The notes: generated by a model from the sequence alone, not told the origin. A stretch of DNA of 56,783 bases from Pseudomonadota bacterium (GCA_021793195.1 JAJYTG010000003.1:1-56783), one strand, 5' to 3'; shown: positions 27,678 through 36,604, counted from the stretch's first letter. Numbers and translations are program-made.

Positions 27678-28226
27678 TCAGAAGTTGGGTCGGGTCGGCG
27701 CCGCGTTGTAGCGCGCTACGCTGGCGTCGATCTCGGCGCGGGCGGCGGCGGCGTCGCCCCAGCCCGACAGCTTCACCCATTTGCCCTTCTCGAGATCCTT
27801 GTAGTGCTCGAAGAAATGGCCGATGCGCTCCAGCCAGTGGCCCGACACCTGGTTGATGTCGCTGATGTGGGCGTAGCCGTTGAACACCTTCGACGTCGGC
27901 ACCGCGATCAGCTTGGTGTCCTCGCCGGCCTCATCGGTCATGTTGAGCATGCCGACCGGGCGGCAGCGGATCACGGAGCCGGGAATCAGCGACAGCGGCA
28001 GGATCACCAGCACATCGACCGGATCGCCGTCGCCGCACAGCGTGTGCGGCACGTAGCCGTAGTTGCAGGGATAGCGCATCGGCGTCGACAGGATGCGGTC
28101 GACGAAGATCGCGCCGGTGGCCTTGTCGACCTCGTACTTGACCGGCTCGGCGTCCTTGGGGATTTCGATGACGACGTTGATCTCGTGCGGGACGTCGCGG
28201 CCGGCGGGGACCAGGTCCAGGCCCAT
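27678..28226 (-). CDS. ppa: Inorganic pyrophosphatase (family I)
   Basis: Cytoplasmic Mg-dependent enzyme that hydrolyses pyrophosphate. The ATG at 28226 with AGGAG 8 bases upstream gives 182 residues, beginning [20 protein letters not shown]. Signature residues are present: [15 protein letters not shown] with the substrate-binding Lys, [11 protein letters not shown] and the metal-binding [11 protein letters not shown], then [10 protein letters not shown]. Single-gene unit, convergent with the preceding fusion gene. Confidence 0.97.
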   Translation of the reverse strand: MGLDLVPAGRDVPHEINVVIEIPKDAEPVKYEVDKATGAIFVDRILSTPMRYPCNYGYVPHTLCGDGDPVDVLVILPLSLIPGSVIRCRPVGMLNMTDEAGEDTKLIAVPTSKVFNGYAHISDINQVSGHWLERIGHFFEHYKDLEKGKWVKLSGWGDAAAARAEIDASVARYNAAPTRPNF

Positions 28227-28374
28227 GGCGTGCTCCTGTGGGGCGATCGGGCGCGCAGGATAAGGCAATGCCTGCTGCGCCGCAGCAGGACGCGGTTCCG
28301 GCGTTCAGCCGGGGGCGGGCAGGCGCGCTGCCGCGGCCGCGCCGAGGGCGCTTACGCGGCCGCCGCGTCGGCGC

Positions 28375-29001
28375 TCACGGCCATGCCGGCAGACCTTCGG
28401 TCTCCGCGGCGTGGCGCCATGCCGGACGCGCGGTCACCCGCGCCGCGAGGTCGGCCAGCGGTGCGAAGGCCAGCGCCGGTCGCGGCAGGTGGCGCGACCA
28501 GCGCATCAGCATCACGGCGTAGACGTCGACGACGCTGAAGGCGTCGCCGAGCAGCCACGGGCCCGCGGATTCGAGACGCGTCGCCAGGTGCCGCCAGGCG
28601 TTCTCGATGCGCGCTGCGGCGGCGTTCCTGATCGCCGTGGGATCGCCGCCCGCTTCCTGCGGATAGAACCAGAGGCGAAACGCCGGTTGCACGCTGTTGG
28701 CGAGGTACAGCATCAGCTCGAGGTAATCCGCGCGCTGCGCCGAGCCGGGCATGGGCGCCAGGGCGGCTTCGGGATGGCGTTCGGCGAGCAGCATCGCCAG
28801 CGCCGCGCATTCGTGCTGCGGGCGGCCGTCGACGATCAGCGTCGGCACATGCCCGTGCGGATTGAGCGCGCGATAGGCGGGGCCGTGCTGCTGGCCGCCT
28901 TCGAGATCGACGCGTTCGAGGCGATGGGACGCGCCGCACTCCAGCAGGGCGACGTGCACCAGCTGGCTGGCGGCACCGGGGGCGTAGTGCAGGGTGTACA
29001 T
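28375..29001 (-). CDS. Glutathione S-transferase family protein
   Basis: A 208-residue GST. The thioredoxin-like N-terminal domain has MYTLHYAPGAASQLVHVALLE and the cis-proline/glutathione-binding segments NPHGHVPTLIVDG and HECAALAMLLAERHPEA. The C-terminal helical domain has GPWLLGDAFSVVDVYAVMLM with the conserved N-capping motif. The ATG at 29001 is the clear start; upstream in-frame sequence belongs to a repeat element. Substrate unknown. Confidence 0.93.
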   Translation of the reverse strand: MYTLHYAPGAASQLVHVALLECGASHRLERVDLEGGQQHGPAYRALNPHGHVPTLIVDGRPQHECAALAMLLAERHPEAALAPMPGSAQRADYLELMLYLANSVQPAFRLWFYPQEAGGDPTAIRNAAAARIENAWRHLATRLESAGPWLLGDAFSVVDVYAVMLMRWSRHLPRPALAFAPLADLAARVTARPAWRHAAETEGLPAWP

Positions 29002-29032
29002 CGGGCAGGACTCCGCGGACGGGTCCGCGAGC

Positions 29033-29197
29033 CTAGCGCGGTGTCCCGGAAATGCGCATCCATCAGGCCCGCGTCTTTCGGCGCGATACGGCGTTGCGCC
29101 TCGTCGCCATGGCGGGGCCATGACTCCTCGTCGCGCCGGGTCTCGCACCGAAATCCATCGGGAATCGCTGGCGCGTACTTCCGAGACACCACGCTAG
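29033..29197 (-). repeat. MITE-like element, copy 1
   Basis: A 165-base element whose reverse complement closely matches the element at 53987-54149. The ends are inverted repeats of roughly CTAGCGYGGTGTCYCGGAA, beginning and ending in CTAG. The interior has the palindromic CATGGC...GCCATGG core and contains no gene. It sits between the GST gene and the small exported-protein gene. The size and terminal repeats fit a non-autonomous transposable element; the autonomous partner is not in the window. Confidence 0.8.
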
Positions 29198-29208
29198 CGC
29201 ATCGTCGC

Positions 29209-29496
29209 TCAGACGCAGAGCCGCTGGAATGAACCGATCGCGGCGTGACCGCCATTGCCGGCGCAGGCCTGCGCGAAGGCCTGGGCCGAATCCGGCGCCG
29301 GCAGCTGCGCCAGTGCCTGCTGCAGGGTGGCGCCGGCGGTCACCGCGCGGATCACCGCGGCGGCGCGGGCGTCGATGCGGATCGTCAGCTGCGTGGCGCC
29401 GTGTGCCGGAGCTTCGCCGGCTCCAGCGCTGGCCGCCACGACGAGCAGCGCCGCGCACAAGATCCTGAGCACCAGCCGGGTTGTCGCGGATGACAT
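29209..29496 (-). CDS. Small exported protein of unknown function
   Basis: A 95-residue protein from ATG 29496, with GGGAG about 6 bases upstream. Residues 1 to about 25 look like a signal peptide (TTRLVLRILCAALLVVAASA). The mature part is Ala/Gln-rich with two cysteines (AQACAGNGGH, FQRLCV) near the C-terminus that could form a disulfide. No family is recognised. It is divergent from the MscS-type gene, with about 210 bases between the starts. Confidence 0.6.
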   Translation of the reverse strand: MSSATTRLVLRILCAALLVVAASAGAGEAPAHGATQLTIRIDARAAAVIRAVTAGATLQQALAQLPAPDSAQAFAQACAGNGGHAAIGSFQRLCV

Positions 29497-29705
29497 GACA
29501 CGCTCCCATCGACCGAACCGGTGTCCGCTGCGTGCAATGCGCCAGAGGACGAGGCTCATGCTCCGCTGCGGGAACCGGCGCGAATGCGATGCGCGACACC
29601 GAATCCGGACCCCTCTGTCACAGTTCGTGACGGCACCGGTCACACGTCACACTCGGGAGCCGGATCGACCCGGTGCTAACCTGCGCGCTTTTCGGGGAGG
29701 CCCGC

Positions 29706-30548
29706 ATGCGGGATCTGCTGCGCCGTCTCGGTCTGCCCAATCTGCCCGTCCAGGCGCTGCATGACGCACTGCGCCTGCTGATCGCGCTGCTGCTGTTCCT
29801 GGTCGGCCTGTGGCTGGCGGCGCGTGTCGCCAACATCGCGCGCAGGGCCCTGCAGCGCGCCCGCGTCGAGCCGACCCTGATCAGCTTCCTGCGCAACGGC
29901 TTCTACGGCGTGCTGATCGCGATGATGAGCGTGGCGGTGCTGGACTTCGCCGGCATCCCCACCGCCTCGCTGGTGGCGGCGATCGGCGCCGCCGGCATCG
30001 CCATCGGCCTGGCGCTGCAGGGCTCGCTGTCCAATCTGGCGTGGGGCGTGCTGCTGATCCTGTTCCGGCCGTTCCGCGTCGGCGACTACGTCGATGCCGG
30101 CGGCGTCAGCGGCACCGTGGAAAGCATCAGCCTGATGCACACCGTGCTGGTGCTCGCCGACAACCGCGAGGCGGTGATTCCCAACGCCAAGGTCGGCGCC
30201 GACACCATCATCAACTACAACCGCCGCGGCACGCGCCGCGCGCAGGTGCAGGTGGGCATCGGCTACAACGATGACATCGGCCGCGCGCTGCAGGTGCTGC
30301 GCGACACGCTGGTCGCCGACGCGCGCGTGCTCGCCGAGCCGGCGCCCACGGTCTTTGTCGCCGGACTGGGCGACAGCGCGGTCAACCTGACCGTGTGGGC
30401 ATGGGCGCGCCGCGGCGATTGGTGGCCGCTGCAGCAGGACTTGCCGCGGCGGGTGAAGGAGACGCTGGATGCCGCCGGCATCTCGATCCCGTTCCCGCAG
30501 CGCGAACTCACCTTGCGACAGGCGCCTGTGGCCCCGCCTGCGGCGTGA
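29706..30548 (+). CDS. Small-conductance mechanosensitive channel (MscS family)
   Basis: A 280-residue inner-membrane osmotic safety valve, close to E. coli MscS in length. Three transmembrane helices lie at about residues 22-45, 67-88 and 88-115. The third is the Gly/Ala-rich pore helix (AAIGAAGIAIGLALQGSLSN) followed by the MscS signature FRPFRVGDYVDAGG. A beta domain (VIPNAKVGADTIINYNRR) and a C-terminal alpha/beta domain follow. The ATG at 29706 is preceded by GGGGAGG. A second MscS homologue lies at 32.9 kb. Confidence 0.95.
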   Translation: MRDLLRRLGLPNLPVQALHDALRLLIALLLFLVGLWLAARVANIARRALQRARVEPTLISFLRNGFYGVLIAMMSVAVLDFAGIPTASLVAAIGAAGIAIGLALQGSLSNLAWGVLLILFRPFRVGDYVDAGGVSGTVESISLMHTVLVLADNREAVIPNAKVGADTIINYNRRGTRRAQVQVGIGYNDDIGRALQVLRDTLVADARVLAEPAPTVFVAGLGDSAVNLTVWAWARRGDWWPLQQDLPRRVKETLDAAGISIPFPQRELTLRQAPVAPPAA

Positions 30549-30572
30549 CGGCGCCACCGGCGCGCGACGTAT

Positions 30573-31235
30573 TCAGTCGCCGCCACCGCCACCGCCGCCA
30601 CCTTTGTGGTGCTTGTGGCCGCCGTGACCATGGCCATGATCCTGGCCCGCTTGCGGCCCTTTGCCGCTGTGATCGGGTGCGCCGCCTCGCTGCCCGGGGC
30701 CGCCGCCCTGCGGTCCATGGCCATGATATTGGCCACCCCACTGGGGGTGCTGATAGCCCTGTCGCTGGGGAAGGTTGTACGGCTGCGGGTGATAGTTCTG
30801 CTGCGGGCGGTAGCCCTGACCCTGCTGCCTGTAGCGGTACTGGGGATCGGACCAACGCTGGCGCTCTCCGTACCATGATCGGTTGCTGTAGTGGTCACCC
30901 CAGTACGCCCCAAGGATGAAGCTGACGATCGGGATCCCGATCTGGGAACCGTAGCTGGAGAGCGCGACGCGTCGGTTGCCGTAGGGATATTGCACGTAGC
31001 TGCCATCGATCCAGCCGCGTTCACCCTGCGTGCCGACATCGCACCAGCGCCAGCCGTTGATGCAGCCATGGATGGCCACCGCGGTGCCGGGTTGCAGGGT
31101 CATGAGGCGGGGATAGCGGGTGCCGGGACCCGCGCGCAGGTTCACATAGCCGTTGACGTAGCCGTCGGAGGCCAGTGCCGACAGGGGCGCGAGCAGGGTG
31201 ACGGCGAACAGTGCGAGTTTCAGCGGGCGTTGCAT
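30573..31235 (-). CDS. Exported SH3-domain protein with His/Gly-rich tail
   Basis: A 220-residue exported protein from ATG 31235 (AGGAG upstream). The signal peptide is residues 1-22 (KLALFAVTLLAPLSALA). A bacterial SH3 domain follows at about 25-85 (GYVNLRAGPGTRYPRLMTL; GWRWCDVGTQGERGWID). The middle is Gln/Tyr/Pro-rich. The last 45 or so residues are dominated by Gly and His (GHGHGGHKHHKGGGGGGGGD), which could bind metal ions. SH3 domains of this type often bind cell-wall peptides. The tail makes a surface or periplasmic metal-binding role conceivable, but this is inference. Confidence 0.85.
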   Translation of the reverse strand: MQRPLKLALFAVTLLAPLSALASDGYVNGYVNLRAGPGTRYPRLMTLQPGTAVAIHGCINGWRWCDVGTQGERGWIDGSYVQYPYGNRRVALSSYGSQIGIPIVSFILGAYWGDHYSNRSWYGERQRWSDPQYRYRQQGQGYRPQQNYHPQPYNLPQRQGYQHPQWGGQYHGHGPQGGGPGQRGGAPDHSGKGPQAGQDHGHGHGGHKHHKGGGGGGGGD

Positions 31236-31588
31236 GGCGATATTTCTCCTGGGGAGCGAGTCGAGCCGCAGCCAAGAGGCGGCGGCCACCTGCCTGCATA
31301 GCGCATCCGGTGCCCGGCTTCGGTGCGTTTGCGCACCATGGCCCGAATCCGGGTCAGACGCGACTGCCGGCCCGGGTACGCAAGCGTTTGGTCATGCGCG
31401 CGGATGGCGAGGTTCGCCGGCCTGCGGCAAGGCCATGGTCACGGGCGCCGAGTTGATTTTCCGCAGTGACTCGCAGCGCGGCCGCCCTTGCGGCGGGGCA
31501 GCGGTGGCGGATGACGCCTGCGGCGCGATGCGCGACACTTGCCGCTTTGGCGTGATCTGCGACCGCGCCGCGTTGCCTGGGAGACTCC
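31236..31588. other. Intergenic stretch before aceF, no gene seen
   Basis: 353 bases separate the divergent SH3-protein gene and aceF. GC-rich frames here lack ribosome sites and family resemblance. The promoters of both neighbours should lie here, but I can identify no convincing -35/-10 pair. A short GC-rich inverted repeat around 31478-31500 is the only structure visible. Confidence 0.5.
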
Positions 31589-32920
31589 ATGTCCGATCTA
31601 CGCGAAGCCAGGGTGCCGGATATCGGCAACTACCACGACGTGCCGGTGATCGAACTGCTGGTGCAGCCGGGCGACACGGTGAAGAAGGACCAGGGTCTGG
31701 TGACGCTGGAATCCGACAAGGCGACGATGGAGGTACCGGCGCCGTTTGCCGGCGTGGTGCGCGAGATCAAGGTCAAGCTGGGCGATACGCTTTCCGAGGG
31801 CGCGGTGGTGGCGCTGATCGAGGCGGCTGAAGCCGCCAAGGCATCCGTCGCGCCTGCCGCAGTTCCCGCGCCAGCCGCACCGGCCCCCGCCAGCGCACCG
31901 CCATCCGCGCCGCCCGCGGCGGCGACCTCCGCTGCACCGCGACCGGCTGTGGCGCCCGCGGCTCCCGTCATGCCGACGCCGCCAATCGTCACCGGCGCCG
32001 CGGCCGTCATGCCCGATCGCGTGCCCTATGCCACGCCCGCGGTGCGATTGCTCGCGCGCGAGCTGGGCGTGGATCTGGGCCGGGTCACGGGCAGCGGTCG
32101 CGGCGGACGCATCCTGCGCGAGGACGTGCAGGCGTTCGTCAAGCGGGCGCTGACCGGCGCGGCGCCGCAGACCGCGGGCGGCAGCGGGCTGAACCTGCTG
32201 CCGTGGCCGCAGATCGACTTCGCCAAGTTCGGCGCGGTGGAGACGCTGTCGCTGGGCAAGATCAAGCGCGCCACCGGCGCCAACCTGGCGCGCAACTGGG
32301 CGCTGATTCCGCACGTCACCCAGCACGACGCGGCCGACGTCACCGCGATGGAAGCGTTTCGCAAGCAGCTGGGCGGCGAGCACAAGGACCTCAAGATCAC
32401 GCCGCTGGTGTTCCTGATCAAGGCGGCGGTCGCGGCGCTGCAGGCGTTCCCGACCTTCAACGCCTCGCTCAACGCGGCCGGCGACACGCTGACGCTGAAA
32501 AAGTATTTCCACATCGGCATCGCCGTGGACACGCCCGACGGTCTGGTGGTGCCGGTGCTGCGCGATTGCGACAAGAAAGGCCTGCTGGATCTCGCCCGCG
32601 AACTGGGCGAGATCTCGGTCAAGGCGCGCGACAAGAAACTGACCCCGGCCGACATGTCCGGCGGCTGCTTCTCGATCAGTTCGCTCGGCGGCATCGGCGG
32701 CACCGCGTTCACGCCGATCATCAACGCGCCCGAGGTGGCCATCCTCGGCGTCAGCAAGAGCGCGCTGCAGCCGGTGTGGAACGGCAGCGCCTTCGAGCCG
32801 CGGCTGCTGCTGCCGCTGTCGCTGAGCTATGACCATCGCGTGATCGACGGCGCCGCCGCGGCGCGCTTCACCGCCTTCCTCGCACGTGCGCTGGGCGATC
32901 TGCGCCGGCTGCTGCTCTGA
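31589..32920 (+). CDS. aceF: Dihydrolipoamide acetyltransferase, E2 of pyruvate dehydrogenase complex
   Basis: A 443-residue E2 core protein that transfers the acetyl group from lipoyl-lysine to CoA. It has a single N-terminal lipoyl domain (residues about 5-78) with the modified Lys in ESDKATME, an Ala/Pro linker, a peripheral-subunit binding domain (YATPAVRLLARELGVDLGRV) and the catalytic domain ending in SYDHRVIDGAAAARF with the active-site His and Asp. One lipoyl domain is fewer than the two or three of many proteobacterial E2p proteins. No E1 (aceE) is visible in the window. An MscS gene and lpdA follow at 8 and 28 bases. Confidence 0.94.
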   Translation: MSDLREARVPDIGNYHDVPVIELLVQPGDTVKKDQGLVTLESDKATMEVPAPFAGVVREIKVKLGDTLSEGAVVALIEAAEAAKASVAPAAVPAPAAPAPASAPPSAPPAAATSAAPRPAVAPAAPVMPTPPIVTGAAAVMPDRVPYATPAVRLLARELGVDLGRVTGSGRGGRILREDVQAFVKRALTGAAPQTAGGSGLNLLPWPQIDFAKFGAVETLSLGKIKRATGANLARNWALIPHVTQHDAADVTAMEAFRKQLGGEHKDLKITPLVFLIKAAVAALQAFPTFNASLNAAGDTLTLKKYFHIGIAVDTPDGLVVPVLRDCDKKGLLDLARELGEISVKARDKKLTPADMSGGCFSISSLGGIGGTAFTPIINAPEVAILGVSKSALQPVWNGSAFEPRLLLPLSLSYDHRVIDGAAAARFTAFLARALGDLRRLLL

Positions 32921-32927
32921 GCCGCGC

Positions 32928-33962
32928 ATGACTGCACAGCTTGCGAGCGGATTGAACGCGGCCTCCACGGGGCTGCTGGCGCGCGCGCAGGCTGCCTTCG
33001 CGCAGATCGACAACCTGCTCGATCTGCGCCTGATCCACCTTGGCACGGTGCGCCTGAGCGCGGGCGCGCTGCTGGCCGCGCTGCTGATCCTGGGTGGCGC
33101 GATCCTGCTGTCGTATCTGCTGCGGCGCGTGCTGACGCATTACGCCACCCGCTATCCCGACAACATCAACCGCTCGGCGCTGTACACGCTGGCGCGGCTG
33201 GGCCATTACACCCTGCTGGCGCTGGGCGTGATGTTCGCTCTGTCGGCGACCGGGATTCCGGTCAGCCGGTTCGCGGTGTTCTTCGCCGCACTCGGCGTCG
33301 GCCTCGGTTTCGGTCTGCAGGCGATCTTCAACAATTTCATCTCCGGCCTGATCCTGCTGTTCGAACGCAGCCTCAAGGTGGGCGACTTCGTCGAGCTGGC
33401 GTCGGGCGTGCACGGCGAGGTGCGCGACATCAACATCCGCGCGACCCGCATCAACACCAACGACGACGTCGACATCCTGGTGCCGAACTCCGAGTTCGTC
33501 AGTGGACGCCTGGTCAACTGGACCCTGACGGCGGGCACCCGGCGCATCAAGGTGCCGTTCGGCGTCGCCTACGGCAGCGACAAGGAGCAGGTGCGCGAGG
33601 CCGGACTGGAGGCGGCGCGCGAGGTGCCGCATACGCTGGCGCAGGACGGCCCGCACGCGCCGCAGGTCTGGCTGAGCGGCTTCGGCGCGTCCTCGCTCGA
33701 TTTCGAGCTGGTGGTGTGGGTCAATGCCGACGCCACCCGGCATCCGGGCGGCGTCACCGCCGCCTACAACTGGGCGTTGCACAGCGCGCTCGCCAGGCGC
33801 GGCATCGAGCTGCCGTTCCCGCAGAGCGATCTGCATCTGCGCAGCTGGTTCGGGCTGACCGGTGCCGAGGCGCTGCAGGCGCTGCGCGAGTCCCCGCCGC
33901 CGGCCGCCGCCGTGCCGCCGCCGGCCGTCGCGCCCGATCCCCAATCCGACGCCGCGCGCTGA
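32928..33962 (+). CDS. MscS-family mechanosensitive channel between aceF and lpdA
   Basis: A 344-residue membrane protein from ATG 32928. After an N-terminal amphipathic stretch, hydrophobic helices lie at about 43-66 and 87-110, with the pore helix at about 113-135 (ALGVGLGFGLQAIFNNFISG). The signature FERSLKVGDFVELASG and VPNSEFVSGRLVNWT follow, then a Pro/Ala-rich tail (PPPAAAVPPPAVAPDP). It lies 7 bases after aceF and 28 before lpdA, so it should be co-transcribed with the dehydrogenase genes. It differs clearly from the channel at 29.7 kb. Confidence 0.93.
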   Translation: MTAQLASGLNAASTGLLARAQAAFAQIDNLLDLRLIHLGTVRLSAGALLAALLILGGAILLSYLLRRVLTHYATRYPDNINRSALYTLARLGHYTLLALGVMFALSATGIPVSRFAVFFAALGVGLGFGLQAIFNNFISGLILLFERSLKVGDFVELASGVHGEVRDINIRATRINTNDDVDILVPNSEFVSGRLVNWTLTAGTRRIKVPFGVAYGSDKEQVREAGLEAAREVPHTLAQDGPHAPQVWLSGFGASSLDFELVVWVNADATRHPGGVTAAYNWALHSALARRGIELPFPQSDLHLRSWFGLTGAEALQALRESPPPAAAVPPPAVAPDPQSDAAR

Positions 33963-33990
33963 GCGCGGCCGCACCCGAGGACGCCGCACG

Positions 33991-35766
33991 ATGGCCAGCA
34001 CGATCGAGATCAAGGTTCCCGACATCGGCAACTACCACGACGTGCCGGTGATCGAATTGCTGGTCAAGTCGGGCGATACGGTCCGGAAGGACCAGGGCCT
34101 GGTGACGCTGGAATCCGACAAGGCGACGATGGAGATCCCGGCGCCCGTGGCCGGCGTGGTGCGCGAACTCAAGGTCAAGCTGGGCGACAAGGTTGCGGAG
34201 GGCGTGGTGATCGCGGTGCTGGAGACGACCGCCGCCGCGGCCGCTGCTGCGCCTCCACCGGTCGTGCCCGAAGCGGCGTCCGCAAAAGCCGCGACGCCCG
34301 CACCCCTGCCCGCGGCCAGCGCAGCGCCGACCGCGCCGAGCAGCGGCCGCGCCGCCGACGTCGACTGCCAGCTGCTGGTACTGGGCGCGGGCCCGGGCGG
34401 TTACAGCGCCGCATTCCGCGCCGCCGATCTGGGTCTCGACGTGGTCCTGGTCGAGCGCTATCCGGCGCTGGGCGGGGTCTGCCTCAACGTCGGCTGCATT
34501 CCCTCCAAGGCGCTGCTGCACACCGCCGCGGTGATCGACGAGGCGGCGGCGATGGCCGCGCACGGCGTGCGCTTCGGTGCGCCCACGCTCGATCTCGACC
34601 GGCTGCGCGCGTTCAAGGACGGCGTGGTCGGCAAGCTCACCGGCGGGCTTGCCGGCATGGCCCGGCAGCGCAAGGTGCGGGTCGTGCAGGGCACGGGCAG
34701 GTTCATCGGCCCGCACGAGCTGGAGGTCGCGACCGCCGAGGGCGGCAAGCGCGTGTCGTTCGCGCAGGCGATCGTCGCGGCGGGTTCGCAGGCGCTGAAG
34801 TTGCCGGGATTCCCCTGGGACGATGCGCGCGTGATGGACTCCACCGATGCGTTGGCGCTGGCCGATATTCCCAGGTCGCTGCTGGTCGTCGGCGGCGGCA
34901 TCATCGGCCTGGAGATGGCCTGCGTGTACGCGGCGCTGGGCAGCGCGGTGACCGTGGTCGAGCTGGCCGGGCAGCTGATGCCGGGCTGCGATGCCGATCT
35001 GGTCAAACCGTTGCAGCAGCGCTTGAGCAAGCGCCTGGCCGGCATTCACCTGCGCACCAAGGTCGCACAAGCCGCAGCGGAAAAAGACGGCATCCACGTC
35101 GTGTTCGAGGGCGAATCCAGGCCGGCGCGCGATGTGTTCGATCGCGTGCTGGTGGCGGTCGGACGCGTGCCCAGCGGCGGTCGCATCGGCGCCGAGGCGG
35201 CGGGTATCGCCGTCGATGCGCGCGGCTATATCGCCGTGGATGCGCAGATGCGCAGCAACGTGCCGCACATCTTTGCGATCGGCGACATCGTCGGCAACCC
35301 GATGCTGGCGCACAAGGCCACGCACGAAGGCCATGTCGCGGCCGAGGTCGCCGCCGGCAGGAAGCGCGCCTTCGAGGCGCGGGTGATCCCCTCGGTGGCC
35401 TACACCGATCCCGAGATCGCCTGGGTCGGCCTGACCGAGCAGCAGGCGAGCGAGCAGGGTCTCGCGATCGGCGTCGGCAAGTTTCCGTGGGCGGCCAGCG
35501 GGCGCGCGATCGGCATCGATCGCACCGAGGGCTTCACCAAGCTGCTGTTCGACGAGGCCACGCACCGCATCGTCGGCGCCGGCATCGTCGGCCCGCATGC
35601 CGGCGACCTGATCGCCGAGCTGGCGCTGGCGATCGAGATGGGCGCCGAAGCCGCCGACATCGCCCTGACCATCCATCCGCATCCGACCCTGAGCGAGTCG
35701 GTGGGCCTCGCCGCCGAGGTCTACGAAGGCACGGTCACCGATCTCTACCTGCCGAAGCGCAAGTAG
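33991..35766 (+). CDS. lpdA: Dihydrolipoyl dehydrogenase with N-terminal lipoyl domain (E3)
   Basis: A 591-residue flavoprotein that reoxidises dihydrolipoamide with NAD+. Residues 1 to about 80 are a lipoyl domain (modified Lys in ESDKATMEIPAP) almost identical to that of the upstream aceF, followed by an Ala/Pro linker to about 118. The E3 body begins CQLLVLGAGPGGYSAAFRAA (FAD site), with the redox-active disulfide GGVCLNVGCIPSK, the NAD site LLVVGGGIIGLEMA, FAIGDIVGNPMLAHKA and the C-terminal catalytic HPHPTLSES. The ATG at 33991 is unambiguous. Lipoyl-E3 fusions are known in several proteobacteria. Confidence 0.96.
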   Translation: MASTIEIKVPDIGNYHDVPVIELLVKSGDTVRKDQGLVTLESDKATMEIPAPVAGVVRELKVKLGDKVAEGVVIAVLETTAAAAAAAPPPVVPEAASAKAATPAPLPAASAAPTAPSSGRAADVDCQLLVLGAGPGGYSAAFRAADLGLDVVLVERYPALGGVCLNVGCIPSKALLHTAAVIDEAAAMAAHGVRFGAPTLDLDRLRAFKDGVVGKLTGGLAGMARQRKVRVVQGTGRFIGPHELEVATAEGGKRVSFAQAIVAAGSQALKLPGFPWDDARVMDSTDALALADIPRSLLVVGGGIIGLEMACVYAALGSAVTVVELAGQLMPGCDADLVKPLQQRLSKRLAGIHLRTKVAQAAAEKDGIHVVFEGESRPARDVFDRVLVAVGRVPSGGRIGAEAAGIAVDARGYIAVDAQMRSNVPHIFAIGDIVGNPMLAHKATHEGHVAAEVAAGRKRAFEARVIPSVAYTDPEIAWVGLTEQQASEQGLAIGVGKFPWAASGRAIGIDRTEGFTKLLFDEATHRIVGAGIVGPHAGDLIAELALAIEMGAEAADIALTIHPHPTLSESVGLAAEVYEGTVTDLYLPKRK

Positions 35767-35930
35767 GGCCGGCGGCAGCCGGTTCGGGCCGCGCCGTCGC
35801 GGCACTGTTGCCGTGGCGTGCACACGGCGTTGAGCAGGATGCGCTCGACGGCAGTCGCAACCGAGGCCACCATGGCGGCTTGCCCGATGCATCCCTCGGT
35901 CCGCCATCCCCTGTCCCGCAAGGAGTTGCC

Positions 35931-36545
35931 ATGAAGCTCTATTTCGCCCCCGGCGCCTGTTCGTTCTCGCCGCACATCGTGTTGCGCGAGCTGGGCCTGC
36001 CGTTCGATCTGATCAAGGTCGACCTGCGCAGCAAGGCCACCAGTGACGGCCGCGATTTCCGCGCGATCAATCCCAAGGGCTACGTGCCGACGCTGGAACT
36101 CGACGACGGCCGCATCCTCACCGAAGGCCCGGCGATCGTGCAGTACCTCGCCGACCGCAAACCCGAGGCGGGCCTGGCGCCGGCCAATGGCAGCTTCGAG
36201 CGCTACCAGCTGCAGGAATGGCTGAACTTCATCTCCACCGAGATCCACAAGCAGTTCAGTCCGCTGTTCAATCCGGCCACGCCGGATGCCGTGAAGCAGC
36301 AGCAGACCGAGAAGCTGGGCGGCCGTTTCACCGAGGTCAGCGCGGTGCTCGGCAAGCAGGACTGGCTGCTGGCCGGCGGCTACAGCGTGGCCGATGCCTA
36401 CCTCTACACCGTGCTGGTGTGGACGCGCTTCGTCGGCATCGATCTGGCGCCGTGGCCGGTGCTGGTGCGCTACATGCAGCGCATGGAAGCGCGCTCCGCC
36501 GTGCAGGCGGCGCAGGCGGCCGAGCAGGACACCAGGAAGGCCTGA
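35931..36545 (+). CDS. gstA: Beta-class glutathione S-transferase
   Basis: A 204-residue enzyme beginning MKLYFAPGACSFSPHIVLRE, with Cys10 at the active-site position of bacterial beta-class GSTs. NPKGYVPTLELDDGRILTEG contains the cis-Pro and the glutathione gamma-glutamyl binding region. GGYSVADAYLYTVLVWTRF is the helical-domain capping motif. AAGGAG lies 6 bases before the ATG. A strong terminator hairpin follows the stop. Confidence 0.95.
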   Translation: MKLYFAPGACSFSPHIVLRELGLPFDLIKVDLRSKATSDGRDFRAINPKGYVPTLELDDGRILTEGPAIVQYLADRKPEAGLAPANGSFERYQLQEWLNFISTEIHKQFSPLFNPATPDAVKQQQTEKLGGRFTEVSAVLGKQDWLLAGGYSVADAYLYTVLVWTRFVGIDLAPWPVLVRYMQRMEARSAVQAAQAAEQDTRKA

Positions 36546-36573
36546 TCCGCGGCGCCGATACCCGCACCGCACG

Positions 36574-36601
36574 GCACACGTCCGCGTTCGCGGACGTGTG
36601 C
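36574..36601. terminator. Bidirectional terminator between gstA and the rhodanese gene
   Basis: GCACACGTCCG (36574-36584) pairs perfectly with CGGACGTGTGC (36591-36601) around the loop CGTTCG. It lies 29 bases after the gstA stop and 4 bases beyond the rhodanese stop on the other strand, so it probably ends both transcripts. No long T-tract follows. Confidence 0.75.
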
Positions 36602-36604
36602 GTC

